Notes: a model not told the origin generated them from the letters alone. A stretch of DNA of 13,871 nt from Anaerolineae bacterium (GCA_030612185.1 JAUWOI010000057.1:1-13871), one strand, 5' to 3'. Positions 6,835 to 13,697 are shown, numbered from the stretch's first letter. A program made the numbers and translations.

Positions 6835-7496
6835 GGTGTCTTCACCTCGCCGCCAGCGACAACCTGAGCAACCCTTAAGTGGGCCGTTGCCAACGCGATG
6901 AGGAAACTAACGGCACCGAGCAACCCGGCCACGGCCAGGCTTGGCTCCAAAGCAACGTAGAAAAGGTCGAAACCCGATAGAAAGGTCAGCAGCCCCAATC
7001 CTACCTGCATCGGCGCTTCGCTCAGTCCAATCAATAGCAATCCAAGCCCAGCCAACAGGTAACATGCCAGCGTGACGTCGGCTGGGACTTCGGGTAAGGG
7101 GACACGCAACACGGCCGTATATGCCGCCACCGAGACCAATATCCCGGCAAACAGGCAAAACGACGCTCGAGCAGACATAACCCAACGGCGCCAGCGCCGA
7201 GAAGGCGCTGTGCCTTCAGCAGCCGAGGACTGCTCAAGCACACTGGCTCGCCGCTCGGTCAGGTAGAACACCATGCAGATCATCCACCCAATCAACCCCT
7301 TGACGGCCGCCACCTCCGGCCGGATCAGCCGGGTCAGCAGCAGTACCACGAAAAAGTACTGCACGGTGAGGGCAATCACGTTCAGCCGCCAATCCCGGCT
7401 GACGACCATGAGCCCAGCCGTGATCAGTATGCCGGCCACGGCGGGCATCGCGGCCAGGAATGAAAAGCGCATCAGAAGGTCCACCAATGTCTGCAT
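6831..7496 (-). CDS. Small membrane protein, NuoK/MrpC/HyfE-like
   Basis: The product has 221 residues and about 6-7 hydrophobic segments. The C-terminal third (GLGLLTFLSGFDLFYVALEP, about 166-185, followed by SLAVAGLLGAVSFLIALATA) resembles the HyfE/NuoK-type small subunits that sit between antiporter-like subunits in hydrogenase 4 and Mrp complexes. Candidate buried acidic residues are E160, D177 and E184. A charged loop at about 80-110 separates two membrane halves, making it about twice the size of NuoK and close to HyfE. Its ATG (7496-7494) overlaps the TAA of the NuoL-like gene by one base (TAATG), with GGGGTGG just upstream. Assignment rests on weak similarity plus the neighbours on both sides; an unrelated membrane protein remains possible. 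Confidence 0.6.
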   Translation of the reverse strand: MQTLVDLLMRFSFLAAMPAVAGILITAGLMVVSRDWRLNVIALTVQYFFVVLLLTRLIRPEVAAVKGLIGWMICMVFYLTERRASVLEQSSAAEGTAPSRRWRRWVMSARASFCLFAGILVSVAAYTAVLRVPLPEVPADVTLACYLLAGLGLLLIGLSEAPMQVGLGLLTFLSGFDLFYVALEPSLAVAGLLGAVSFLIALATAHLRVAQVVAGGEVKTP

Positions 7497-9136
7497 TACC
7501 TACCACCCCATACCAACAGGAGAAGGAAAAACAGCAACCACGACCATAACAGAGCCCCCGCACCTCCCACCACTTCGCCAGCCGCCCGGAGCATGCTCAG
7601 TCCCCGGTCCAATGCCCCTGCCACCACATCGTAGAGCCATTCCAGGCGCAACAGGTCGTGGGCGGCACTGAGGAACAATTGGATCTTCGGGCGCAAGTTC
7701 CTCTCCTGCCAGGCAAGAACTCCCCCGCCAGCGAGCGAGACCGCCAACAATAGCCAACCCGTCAGGCCCGGCGTCGCGAATAATGGGCTCAACGAGGGAA
7801 CCAGGACGTCGTCGGTGAGGAGCGACGGGGGCAAGATGGCCAAGATCAGCAGCAATGCTGGCACCCCCAACCCAACCCCACGTGCTACAGACCTAATCCC
7901 CCAGCCTCCTTCCTTGCGCGGGAAGGGAGAGGAGGGTCGTAATAGCAGCCAACGTACCAACGATGGGACTAAGAATAGATACCCGATGAAAAAAGCGCCC
8001 CCCCACCCCGGGCTGCCTCCCTTCGTGAGCCCTCCGATCAGGATCTCGTCTGACACAAACCCCAACGTGAGGACCACTCCCATCAGTGCCAGCGCTCCGA
8101 CCAGCGGAGGAATATTCCACCATAATGCCTCTCGTTGCAAGCCATCGCTCAGCAAGAGTACTGCCAATCCCAACGCCCAGGCCACGCTGTCAGCGGCAAT
8201 GACGGTTATGGCGTTATCCCCCGCCAGTCCGGCGGTCAGCAGCACTGCTCCGCTTACCCCCATCCCGATCCACGGCAACATGCGGCGCGGGGACTCACAA
8301 GACCAGGCCAGAAAGCCACCCACGGCCAGGGTAACCGCGGCTACGATTGCCACCCACGTGTTGCCAGGGATAGAGCCGCCGTTTGCCTGGACAAGCCGGA
8401 TCCACAATCCCCAGCCAATGACAGGGCCCAGAAGAAACGGGGCGGCGAGAGATTGGGCAGCACCCAGGTCGTCGGGAGTGGAGAGGTGAAATGGGTACAC
8501 CCACAGCCGCAGGACGCCAGCCACCACCCACAGTGTCAATGGTGCGCCGCTGAGAGCCACCAGCGACCACAACTCGCTGCCCGCTCCACCATTGGCCAGC
8601 AAGACCCCACTCCACAAGGCCAGCGTCGCCAAATAGCCGAGGATTAGGCTACGAACGGCCGTCCGCCCTGAGCCCCCGGCTGCGATGCGCCCTGCAGCGT
8701 GTAGCAAATCGTACATGGCCCAGATGACGATCATAGTGAGAAGATTGGCCGCCCACAAGGCAGCCAGGCCCGCAGAGAGCAGAGCCAGCAACGTGGCCGC
8801 GAGACGGGGGCGTGGCTCCTCTGCACGGCCGAGCCCCACAAGAATCGCGCTGCAAGTTATCAGCGCCAGTACCAAAGCCAATGGCTGCATGATGACGTCA
8901 GGCCTCAGCGCCAGCGCAGCGCCGAACAGCAGGGAAGGTTGCCACAAGGAGATGACAACCGTCGTTACCGGTTCCACCGACGTGAACGTCAGGAGCAGAA
9001 TGGTGGTGAGGAAAGCCGCTATCAGGGCAATGTAGCGGGTAAGGGCGCGAGCACGAGGCACGAGGGATAAGCCAAGTATCCCACCCGCGCCCAGCAGTGG
9101 TAGGATAATCGTGAGAACAGGGAGCAATGATGGCAC
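7496..9136 (-). CDS. NuoL/MrpA-like membrane subunit, atypical
   Basis: The product has 546 residues and roughly 14-16 hydrophobic segments. Family marks are VYPFHLSTPDD (213-223), FVSDEIL (360-366, the place of the usual SKDEIL) and a C-terminal extension RLEWLYDVVAGALDRGLSML like the lateral-helix end of NuoL. By eye the family's key charges are changed: the TM5 FWE glutamate is alanine (W139-A140, with D143 three residues on), the TM7 lysine is R210, and the TM12 lysine before DEIL is serine (S362). Residues 402-414 (SSPFPRKEGGWGI) are a translated hairpin repeat. The GTG start (9136-9134) abuts the rpoD TAA with no gap; GGAG inside the last rpoD codons serves as ribosome binding site. Likely a proton- or ion-linked membrane subunit with changed or lost pumping. 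Confidence 0.82.
   Translation of the reverse strand: MPSLLPVLTIILPLLGAGGILGLSLVPRARALTRYIALIAAFLTTILLLTFTSVEPVTTVVISLWQPSLLFGAALALRPDVIMQPLALVLALITCSAILVGLGRAEEPRPRLAATLLALLSAGLAALWAANLLTMIVIWAMYDLLHAAGRIAAGGSGRTAVRSLILGYLATLALWSGVLLANGGAGSELWSLVALSGAPLTLWVVAGVLRLWVYPFHLSTPDDLGAAQSLAAPFLLGPVIGWGLWIRLVQANGGSIPGNTWVAIVAAVTLAVGGFLAWSCESPRRMLPWIGMGVSGAVLLTAGLAGDNAITVIAADSVAWALGLAVLLLSDGLQREALWWNIPPLVGALALMGVVLTLGFVSDEILIGGLTKGGSPGWGGAFFIGYLFLVPSLVRWLLLRPSSPFPRKEGGWGIRSVARGVGLGVPALLLILAILPPSLLTDDVLVPSLSPLFATPGLTGWLLLAVSLAGGGVLAWQERNLRPKIQLFLSAAHDLLRLEWLYDVVAGALDRGLSMLRAAGEVVGGAGALLWSWLLFFLLLLVWGGR
7900..7935. repeat. Hairpin (REP-like) repeat inside the NuoL-like gene
   Basis: CCTTCC (7908-7913) and GGAAGG (7921-7926) form a perfect 6-bp stem around TTGCGCG, flanked by further C/T-rich and G/A-rich arms. 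On the coding strand it translates to P-S-S-P-F-P-R-K-E-G-G-W-G, a typical product of the C/T-rich palindromic repeats often found between genes in many bacteria. It lies in frame in a loop between membrane segments. Only one copy is in the window. Confidence 0.6.
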
Positions 9137-10339
9137 TTACTTCTCCAGAAAATCCTTTAACCTGCGGGAGTGTGTAGGATGACGAAGACGGCTGAGTGCC
9201 TGGGCCTCTATCTGGCGCACTCGTTCACGGGTCACCCCCAGTTTCTTACCCACCTCCTCAAGAGTGTACGTCTCACCATCCACCAGTCCATAGCGCAGTT
9301 GCAGAATGCGCACTTCACGCGGCGGAAGATTCTGTAGAATACCTCGGAGCAACTCCCGCAACATCGAAAAGGTCACCTCCTCGTCCGGGGCAGAGATGTC
9401 TTCATCTTCGATAAAATCTCCTAGTTCGCTGTTCCCATCGTCGTCGGTGGGCATTTCCAGCGAGAGAGGCCGGCGTGCCACTCTCAGCATCTCCTCCGCC
9501 TTGCGCGTAGGGATTTCCAATGCGGCGGCTAACTCCTCGGTGGTGGGATCGCGCCCTAACTCCTGCGTCAGTCGGTGAGCAGTTCGCAGCAGTTTATTGA
9601 TCTGGTCACCCATGTGGACAGGGACGCGGATGGTGCGGCTCTGATCAGCAATCGCCCGCGTGACCGCCTGCCGAATCCACCAGGTTGCGTAGGTCGAGAA
9701 CTTATGCCCCAGATGGTAGTTGAACTTGTTGGCGGCGCGTATAAGCCCGATGTTGCCCTCCTGGATCAGGTCGAGGAAGGGCACCCCACGGCCAATGTAC
9801 TTCTTGGCCACGCTGATCACCAGGCGAGAGTTGGCGCGGATAAGGTGCTCACGAGCAGCCAGACCATCCTGTATAACTTCCTCCATTTCGGCCCGCTTTT
9901 CAAGATTGAGACCATCCTGGCTCAATTCCTCCTGGGCAATCTTACCGGCCTCCATACGCTTGGCCAGCCTGACCTCCTCTTCAGCCGTGAGCAACGGCAC
10001 ACGGCCAACCTCTTTGAGATAGAGGCCGATCGTATCATCTATCGCGATGGTGTCGAAGCGCGCCTGCTGGTCGGTTACCACAGCAGACTGATCAAGTCTC
10101 GTGGACACCACCGCTTCCTGCCTTTCTACCTCTTCCGGTGCGCCTACCTTGACGCCGGTCTCCATCAGGGTAGCCAGGATGTCCTCAAGTTCCTCCAGGT
10201 TCTCTTCGGCCCGGGGAAAAGCAGCCAGGATATCATCGTACGTGACGAAGCCCTGCTCGGCCGCCTTGGCCAGCAGGTATTCCTCACGGCTCATCCCTTC
10301 TTCAATTTCTACCAGTTCGTTTTTTTGATCTAGATTCAT
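9137..10339 (-). CDS. rpoD: Primary RNA polymerase sigma factor RpoD (sigma-70)
   Basis: The product has 400 residues. Region 1.1-like helices are at about 17-65; region 1.2 ([20 protein letters not shown]) at 101-120; region 2 spans about 163-241 with [20 protein letters not shown] and the promoter-melting/-10 helix [14 protein letters not shown] (217-230); region 3 follows at 245-322. Region 4 holds the -35 recognition helix [19 protein letters not shown] (368-386). The protein is complete and short, with no large non-conserved insert between regions 1.2 and 2. It directs the core polymerase to housekeeping promoters, consistent with the TTGACA/TATAAT-type sites seen in this window. GGGTGAG precedes the ATG by 2 bases. 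A run of seven A falls in codons 5-8. It heads an operon with three antiporter-like genes and rarA. Confidence 0.97.
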   Translation of the reverse strand: MNLDQKNELVEIEEGMSREEYLLAKAAEQGFVTYDDILAAFPRAEENLEELEDILATLMETGVKVGAPEEVERQEAVVSTRLDQSAVVTDQQARFDTIAIDDTIGLYLKEVGRVPLLTAEEEVRLAKRMEAGKIAQEELSQDGLNLEKRAEMEEVIQDGLAAREHLIRANSRLVISVAKKYIGRGVPFLDLIQEGNIGLIRAANKFNYHLGHKFSTYATWWIRQAVTRAIADQSRTIRVPVHMGDQINKLLRTAHRLTQELGRDPTTEELAAALEIPTRKAEEMLRVARRPLSLEMPTDDDGNSELGDFIEDEDISAPDEEVTFSMLRELLRGILQNLPPREVRILQLRYGLVDGETYTLEEVGKKLGVTRERVRQIEAQALSRLRHPTHSRRLKDFLEK

Positions 10340-10355
10340 CTCTCACCCAGTGATA

Positions 10356-10399
10356 GGGAGCACAGTGCTTGACATCTATCGGTCAGGCAATGTGCTCCC
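10356..10399 (-). promoter_or_regulatory. Leader hairpin of rpoD mRNA
   Basis: GGGAGCACA (10356-10364) and TGTGCTCCC (10391-10399) are a perfect 9-bp inverted repeat. Inside, CTTGAC (10368-10373) and GTCAGG (10382-10387) can add six pairs, one of them G-U, around an eight-base loop. It lies between the proposed start of transcription (~10434) and the rpoD ATG, ending about 16 bases before the ATG. There is no following U-run, so it is not a typical terminator. Confidence 0.6.
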
Positions 10400-10440
10400 A
10401 CCTGCAATCGGGTAGTGGCACACATCTCCCGTCAGACGTT

Positions 10441-10470
10441 ACTATACCACATTTCCATGCCTCTTGTCAA
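10441..10470 (-). promoter_or_regulatory. Sigma-70 promoter of the rpoD operon
   Basis: On the reverse strand TTGACA (10470-10465) is followed after 18 bases by TATAGT (10446-10441), which is preceded by TGG and so has an extended -10 element. Initiation near 10434 gives a leader of about 95 bases that contains the 9-bp hairpin. Confidence 0.75.
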
Positions 10471-10500
10471 CCCCCAATCGTACTATTTTAGATCTGTACA

Positions 10501-10528
10501 TTGACATCCTTCCATTATCCGCTATACT
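10501..10528 (+). promoter_or_regulatory. Sigma-70 promoter of the UPF0173 operon
   Basis: TTGACA (10501-10506) is followed after 16 bases by TATACT (10523-10528). Initiation near 10535 gives a leader of about 85 bases ending in AAGGAGG (10607-10613), seven bases before the ATG at 10621. It diverges from the rpoD promoter, with 30 bp between the two -35 boxes. Confidence 0.72.
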
Positions 10529-10533
10529 TCTCC

Positions 10534-10545
10534 CTACTATAGTAG
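10534..10545. promoter_or_regulatory. Perfect 12-bp palindrome at the start of transcription
   Basis: CTACTATAGTAG is fully self-complementary and lies 5 bases after the -10 box, over the expected initiation point. This is where a dimeric repressor could block initiation. No regulator gene that would fit is visible in the window. Confidence 0.4.
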
Positions 10546-10620
10546 CCAACCGCAGTTCCCCTTTCGTGTAGTGGAGCACCAACTATAGGACACAATCAAC
10601 ATAAGTAAGGAGGAAGAACT

Positions 10621-11304
10621 ATGACCATCAAACTGACCTGGTACGGACACGCTGCTTTCGCTCTGACCATTGGAGACGCACAGGTACTGGTGGACCCATT
10701 CCTCACCGACAACCCCTTTGCCCCCATCTCAGCCGATGCAGCCGAGGCCGATTATATCCTGGTCACCCACGGTCACGGCGACCACGTCGGCGACACAGCC
10801 GCCATCGCCAAGAGAACCGGAGCCCTGGTCATCTCCAACTTCGAGATCTGCAACTGGCTTCAGGCCCAAGGCGTGGCTCGCACCCACGCCCAGCACATCG
10901 GTGGTGGCTTCCAGCATCCCTTCGGTTATCTCAAACTGACCATCGCGCACCACGGCTCCGGCCTGCCCGATGGCTCCTGCGGCGGCACCCCTTGTGGGCT
11001 GCTGCTGACAGCCGAGAACAAGAGGATTTACCTGGCTGGCGACACCGCGCTTTTTTACAGCATGCGTCTCATCGGCGAGGAGGGAATTGACCTGGCTGCC
11101 CTACCCATCGGCGACAACTTCACCATGGGACCAGACGATGCACTGCGAGCAGTCAAGTTAATCGAGCCCCAGGTCGTCATCCCCATCCACTATAACACCT
11201 TTGACATTGTCACGCAAGATCCGCATGCCTGGGCCAAGCGGGTGCAGGCCAAGACGTCTGCCAAGCCAGTCGTGCTCAAGCCCGGCGAAAGTTACGAACT
11301 GTGA
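10621..11304 (+). CDS. UPF0173 family metal-dependent hydrolase (metallo-beta-lactamase fold)
   Basis: The product has 227 residues, the usual length of the family. The metal-binding HGHGDH motif is at 50-55 (VTHGHGDHVGD), followed by further ligands expected at AHHGSG (H110/H111), LAGDT (D141) and IPIHYNTF (H190). The start MTIKLTWYGHAAFAL has the conserved WYGHA opening of this family, and GDNFTMGPDDALRAV is also characteristic. Members are cytoplasmic and probably hydrolyse a phospho- or ester-linked metabolite, but the substrate is not established. A strong ribosome binding site (AAGGAGG) sets the start. The stop TGA overlaps the start of the next gene by one base, so the two are translated together. 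Confidence 0.93.
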   Translation: MTIKLTWYGHAAFALTIGDAQVLVDPFLTDNPFAPISADAAEADYILVTHGHGDHVGDTAAIAKRTGALVISNFEICNWLQAQGVARTHAQHIGGGFQHPFGYLKLTIAHHGSGLPDGSCGGTPCGLLLTAENKRIYLAGDTALFYSMRLIGEEGIDLAALPIGDNFTMGPDDALRAVKLIEPQVVIPIHYNTFDIVTQDPHAWAKRVQAKTSAKPVVLKPGESYEL

Positions 11305-11795
11305 TGAACGACCGTGTCATCACCCGAGTAATCGAGATTCTGGAGACCGCCCCCGACTTCTACGTGCCGGTCAAGAAACTGTGGCTGATGTGTCAGGGAG
11401 AAAGGCTAGGCCTCGACCTGGAATTGGACAACCTCCACCGGATGCTGATGGATGATGAACGCTTCGAGTTCACACCTGGCGCGGATCACACGGAGGGGTT
11501 CGAGGATGACCCCGAGTTCGCCGCCGAGATGGAGCGGGAGATGGAATCGTTGGGCTTCTACAGCGGCCCACGCGTCAAATTGGTCTCCCGCGAAATGGCG
11601 GCTGAGGACATCTTCGCCGCCATGGCCCGCAGCCTGTCGCGGATGAACGAATCACTCCAGGGTGCGTGGGAGACACGCCCTGAGGACGATCAGGAGACCG
11701 AAGATCAGATCCTCGACATCCTCGCCGCCGGGCAGAAGTTGGAGCAGGGAATCCAGGGACTCATTGAGCGGCAGGAGAAGAAGGACGAGGAGTAA
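11304..11795 (+). CDS. Small acidic protein of unknown function, coupled to UPF0173 gene
   Basis: The product has 163 residues from the ATG at 11304 (TGATG overlap with the preceding stop); a GTG at 11301 would add one residue and cannot be excluded. The first 55 residues (VITRVIEILETAPDFYVPVK, then LWLMCQGERLGLDLELDNLH) look like a small helical DNA-binding or winged-helix-type fold in which a structured domain ends at RFEFTPG. A Glu/Asp-rich middle follows, and the C-terminal helix QILDILAAGQKLEQGIQGLI ends in a KKDEE tail. No catalytic motif, signal peptide or membrane segment is seen. I do not recognise the family. Tight coupling suggests it is made in amounts matching the hydrolase and may be a partner or regulator of it; this is inference only. 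Confidence 0.8.
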   Translation: MNDRVITRVIEILETAPDFYVPVKKLWLMCQGERLGLDLELDNLHRMLMDDERFEFTPGADHTEGFEDDPEFAAEMEREMESLGFYSGPRVKLVSREMAAEDIFAAMARSLSRMNESLQGAWETRPEDDQETEDQILDILAAGQKLEQGIQGLIERQEKKDEE

Positions 11796-11826
11796 CCCGG
11801 TGATCTGCTGGACGCCGGACCAGGAA

Positions 11827-11866
11827 CGACACAAGGCGGCCTTTCACAACGCGCAGCGATGTGTCG
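11827..11866. other. Inverted repeat between the hypothetical gene and the MFS gene
   Basis: CGACACA (11827-11833) and TGTGTCG (11860-11866) are exact inverted copies, 26 bases apart, with an imperfect AAGGC-G-GCCTT dyad between them. No T-run follows, so a classical terminator is not supported. It lies just upstream of the likely MFS promoter and may be a regulatory site. Confidence 0.3.
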
Positions 11867-11872
11867 CCTGTG

Positions 11873-11881
11873 TGTTACAAT
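11873..11881 (+). promoter_or_regulatory. Possible extended -10 promoter for the MFS gene
   Basis: TGTTACAAT (11873-11881) matches TGN followed by TACAAT. No good -35 box stands 16-18 bases upstream. Initiation would be near 11888, about 50 bases before the ATG at 11938, which has AGGAAGG (11925-11931) six bases before it. Confidence 0.4.
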
Positions 11882-11937
11882 GTCTGGGAGGGGCAATCGA
11901 ACTACGGTAACTCAGCGTACAGAAAGGAAGGCAGACA

Positions 11938-13377
11938 ATGAAACGTTCCATTCGCTGGCACAACTACATCACGATCAACATCTACTGGCTGGGGCTGACG
12001 ATGGTCTCGCAGAGCAACGGCCTCATCGTGCCCCTGCTGGTACAAAAGTTCGTTGGCCCGGAACAGCAAGGCACTGCCTTTGGCCGCCTGCGTCTCTACA
12101 CCCTGATGGTCGCCCTGTTGGCACAGGCGCTGATGGGTATGCTTTCGGACCGCAGCACCATGCGTTGGGGACGGCGACGCCCGTTCATCCTCGTTGGCAC
12201 GCTGCTGAACATGGCGTGTATGATTGCCATCGGGGCCTCTCCCAGTTACTGGTTCCTGTTCGGGGCAGTGGTGCTCTCGCAGATTGCCTCCAACATCGCC
12301 CACAGTGCGGAGCAGGGACTGATCCCCGATCTGGTGTCGGAAGAGCATCGTGGTCGCTTCTCCGGCGTGAAGTCCATTATGGAACTTCTGCCAGTCATCA
12401 TTGTCGCCATCACCGTTGGCAAACTGATCGCGGCAGGGCAAATGTGGGCCGGCATCCTGGTGGCAACCGGAGTCCTGTTCCTGAGCATGGCTATCACCAT
12501 GTTCGTTCGCGAAGAGCCGCTGAGCGAACATCCCGGCCCGCTGGATTGGGAACCATTCGGACGCCTCGTGGCAATGACGCTGTTTTTTTTGGTGATCATT
12601 CTGGGCCTGGGTGAGATTGTCAAGGGAATAAGCAGACTCCTGGACGGCATAGATGCGGTGAATACACTCTTGATCGTGATGGGGGGCGTGGGACTGCTAG
12701 CGATGGCAACCGCAGCCATCGTGGGCGTGTGGATCAGCGTGCGTATCAGCATCGGCGGCGAGGAGGCACGTCGCTATCCCTCCTTCACCTGGTGGGTGGT
12801 CAACCGGCTGGCCTTCCTCATTGGAACTACGAATCTCTCCGGTTTCGCAGTCTACTTCCTTCAGGGCCGGCTGGGACTGGAAGGCGAGGCTGCCGCAGGG
12901 CCAGCCTCACAACTAATGATGGTGGTCGGCATCCTAATCCTGCTGTGTGCCCTGCCGAGTGGCTGGCTCGCCGACCGGATTGGGCGTAAGCGACTGGTGG
13001 CAATCAGCGGCGTTGCGGCAGCGGTAGGTACACTGGTGCTCGTCCTGGCCCCTAGTATGACCATGATATACGTGGGCGGATGCATCGTCGGCGCCGCCAC
13101 GGGCATGTTCTTCACCACCAATTGGGCACTGGGAACAGACGTGGTGCCCAAAGAGGAGGCTGGACGCTATCTAGGTATCTCCAACCTGGCCGGGGCAGGC
13201 GCCGGGGCAGTGGGAGCCTACATTGGGGGGCCCATAGCCGATTTCTTCACCGGTCGTATCCCTCAATCACCAGGGCTGGGATATCTGCTGATTTTCGCCA
13301 TCTACGCCGTTCTTTTCCTTATCTCTGCCATTGTTCTGATCCGGGTACAGGAGATATGGAAACCAGAACAAGCATAG
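11938..13377 (+). CDS. Major facilitator superfamily transporter (12 TM)
   Basis: The product has 479 residues with about 12 hydrophobic segments. The MFS motif between TM2 and TM3 is present in the form GMLSDRSTMRWGRRRPFILVG-like (67-87; D71, R79-R81) and repeated in the second half as GWLADRIGRKRLV (342-354). An N-terminal HNYITINIYWLGLTMVSQSN helix and an SAEQGLIPDLVSEEHRGRFSG-like stretch at about 123-143 resemble the sugar-cation symporter/SLC45-like branch, in which loops contain PDLV and RG. The substrate cannot be told from sequence; export of a small molecule is equally possible. It has its own ribosome binding site and probably its own promoter after a 142-base gap. A T8 run (12583-12590) lies in frame in a membrane segment. 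Confidence 0.9.
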   Translation: MKRSIRWHNYITINIYWLGLTMVSQSNGLIVPLLVQKFVGPEQQGTAFGRLRLYTLMVALLAQALMGMLSDRSTMRWGRRRPFILVGTLLNMACMIAIGASPSYWFLFGAVVLSQIASNIAHSAEQGLIPDLVSEEHRGRFSGVKSIMELLPVIIVAITVGKLIAAGQMWAGILVATGVLFLSMAITMFVREEPLSEHPGPLDWEPFGRLVAMTLFFLVIILGLGEIVKGISRLLDGIDAVNTLLIVMGGVGLLAMATAAIVGVWISVRISIGGEEARRYPSFTWWVVNRLAFLIGTTNLSGFAVYFLQGRLGLEGEAAAGPASQLMMVVGILILLCALPSGWLADRIGRKRLVAISGVAAAVGTLVLVLAPSMTMIYVGGCIVGAATGMFFTTNWALGTDVVPKEEAGRYLGISNLAGAGAGAVGAYIGGPIADFFTGRIPQSPGLGYLLIFAIYAVLFLISAIVLIRVQEIWKPEQA

Positions 13378-13427
13378 GTATCATGCCGGCAACCAGAGTT
13401 ATGAATAGGATGGTTTGAGAATTTTCG

Positions 13428-13470
13428 AGGTTTAAGGTTGACAAATTACCAATCTTGAATCTATAAACCT
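13428..13470. other. AT-rich segment with 7-bp inverted repeat
   Basis: The stretch from about 13411 to 13490 is markedly AT-rich in an otherwise GC-rich window. AGGTTTA (13428-13434) and TAAACCT (13464-13470) are exact inverted copies, and TAAGGTT/AACCTTA (13433-13439, 13466-13472) offer an overlapping alternative. They enclose the promoter at 13438-13467. It could be the duplex-unwinding part of a replication origin or simply a promoter region. Confidence 0.4.
13438..13467 (+). promoter_or_regulatory. Sigma-70 promoter in the terminal non-coding region
   Basis: TTGACA (13438-13443) is followed after 18 bases by TATAAA (13462-13467). No open reading frame of good quality begins downstream, so the expected product from about 13474 is a non-coding RNA or a leader running into the next gene beyond the window. 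Confidence 0.55.
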
Positions 13471-13616
13471 TAGATTATTTCATATGTAGTCGTAGTAGTA
13501 GGGCAGGGGAAAGCGGGGAAAACGTGCGTGCTGGGGCCGTGCTGAGGCTAAGCCACCTTAGATGTGGTGGGAGGGCCACCACGAGGCCGCAAATACGGGG
13601 GCGTAAGCGAAACACG

Positions 13617-13625
13617 TTATCCACA
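13617..13625 (+). promoter_or_regulatory. DnaA box (TTATCCACA) within a hairpin
   Basis: Exact match to the DnaA consensus TTATNCACA. Its last seven bases also form a 7-bp stem with TTGTGGA at 13631-13637, so it may partly reflect RNA structure rather than a protein site. It is 116 bases from the next box in the cluster. Confidence 0.5.
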
Positions 13626-13662
13626 ATTGGTTGTGGACAGTGAGGGAGATGAGGTCATACGC

Positions 13663-13697
13663 AAGAAGCGGGTGGCTGTTTGGCCACCCGCTTCTTT
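13663..13697 (+). terminator. Strong intrinsic-type hairpin
   Basis: AAGAAGCGGGTGGC (13663-13676) and GCCACCCGCTTCTT (13683-13696) form a perfect 14-bp stem around the loop TGTTTG. The 3' side ends in CTTCTTTCG, so the T-run is short and interrupted but the stem is very stable. It could stop transcription in both directions between the MFS/RNA region and whatever lies beyond the window. Confidence 0.7.

Larger units (their letters stand above)
13474..13697 (+). ncRNA. Candidate structured RNA between promoter and terminator
   Basis: The segment runs about 225 bases from a good promoter to a strong hairpin terminator and has no supported coding sequence. Several local hairpins are possible: GTGGTGG-GAGGG-CCACCAC, and TCCACAA-TTGG-TTGTGGA (13620-13637). 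An 11-base tandem near-repeat (CGTGCTGGGGC, CGTGCTGAGGC) lies near 13525-13547. AAGCGGG at 13511-13517 repeats the left arm of the terminator stem and could pair with its right arm. I checked by eye for signature sequences of SRP RNA, RNase P RNA, tmRNA and common riboswitches and found none. The family is unknown and the call depends on promoter and terminator alone. Confidence 0.3.

Noticed and set aside
7815..8489. 224-codon forward open frame opposite the NuoL-like gene
   Set aside because: Pro/Ser/Thr/Asn-rich translation is the mirror of hydrophobic membrane codons; it has no ribosome binding site and no domain.
5404..9136. Respiratory complex I (nuo) operon
   Set aside because: Only antiporter-like subunits are present; none of the quinone-binding, iron-sulphur or NADH-oxidising subunits is in the window.
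9575..10333. 252-codon forward open frame opposite rpoD
   Set aside because: It covers conserved sigma regions 1-2 on the other strand, and RpoD is certain.
10356..10399. Intrinsic terminator upstream of rpoD
   Set aside because: The stem is not followed by a U-run in either direction and lies between promoter and start codon.
13474..13697. SRP RNA, RNase P RNA, tmRNA or a known riboswitch
   Set aside because: None of their conserved core sequences could be found by eye; left as an unclassified RNA candidate.
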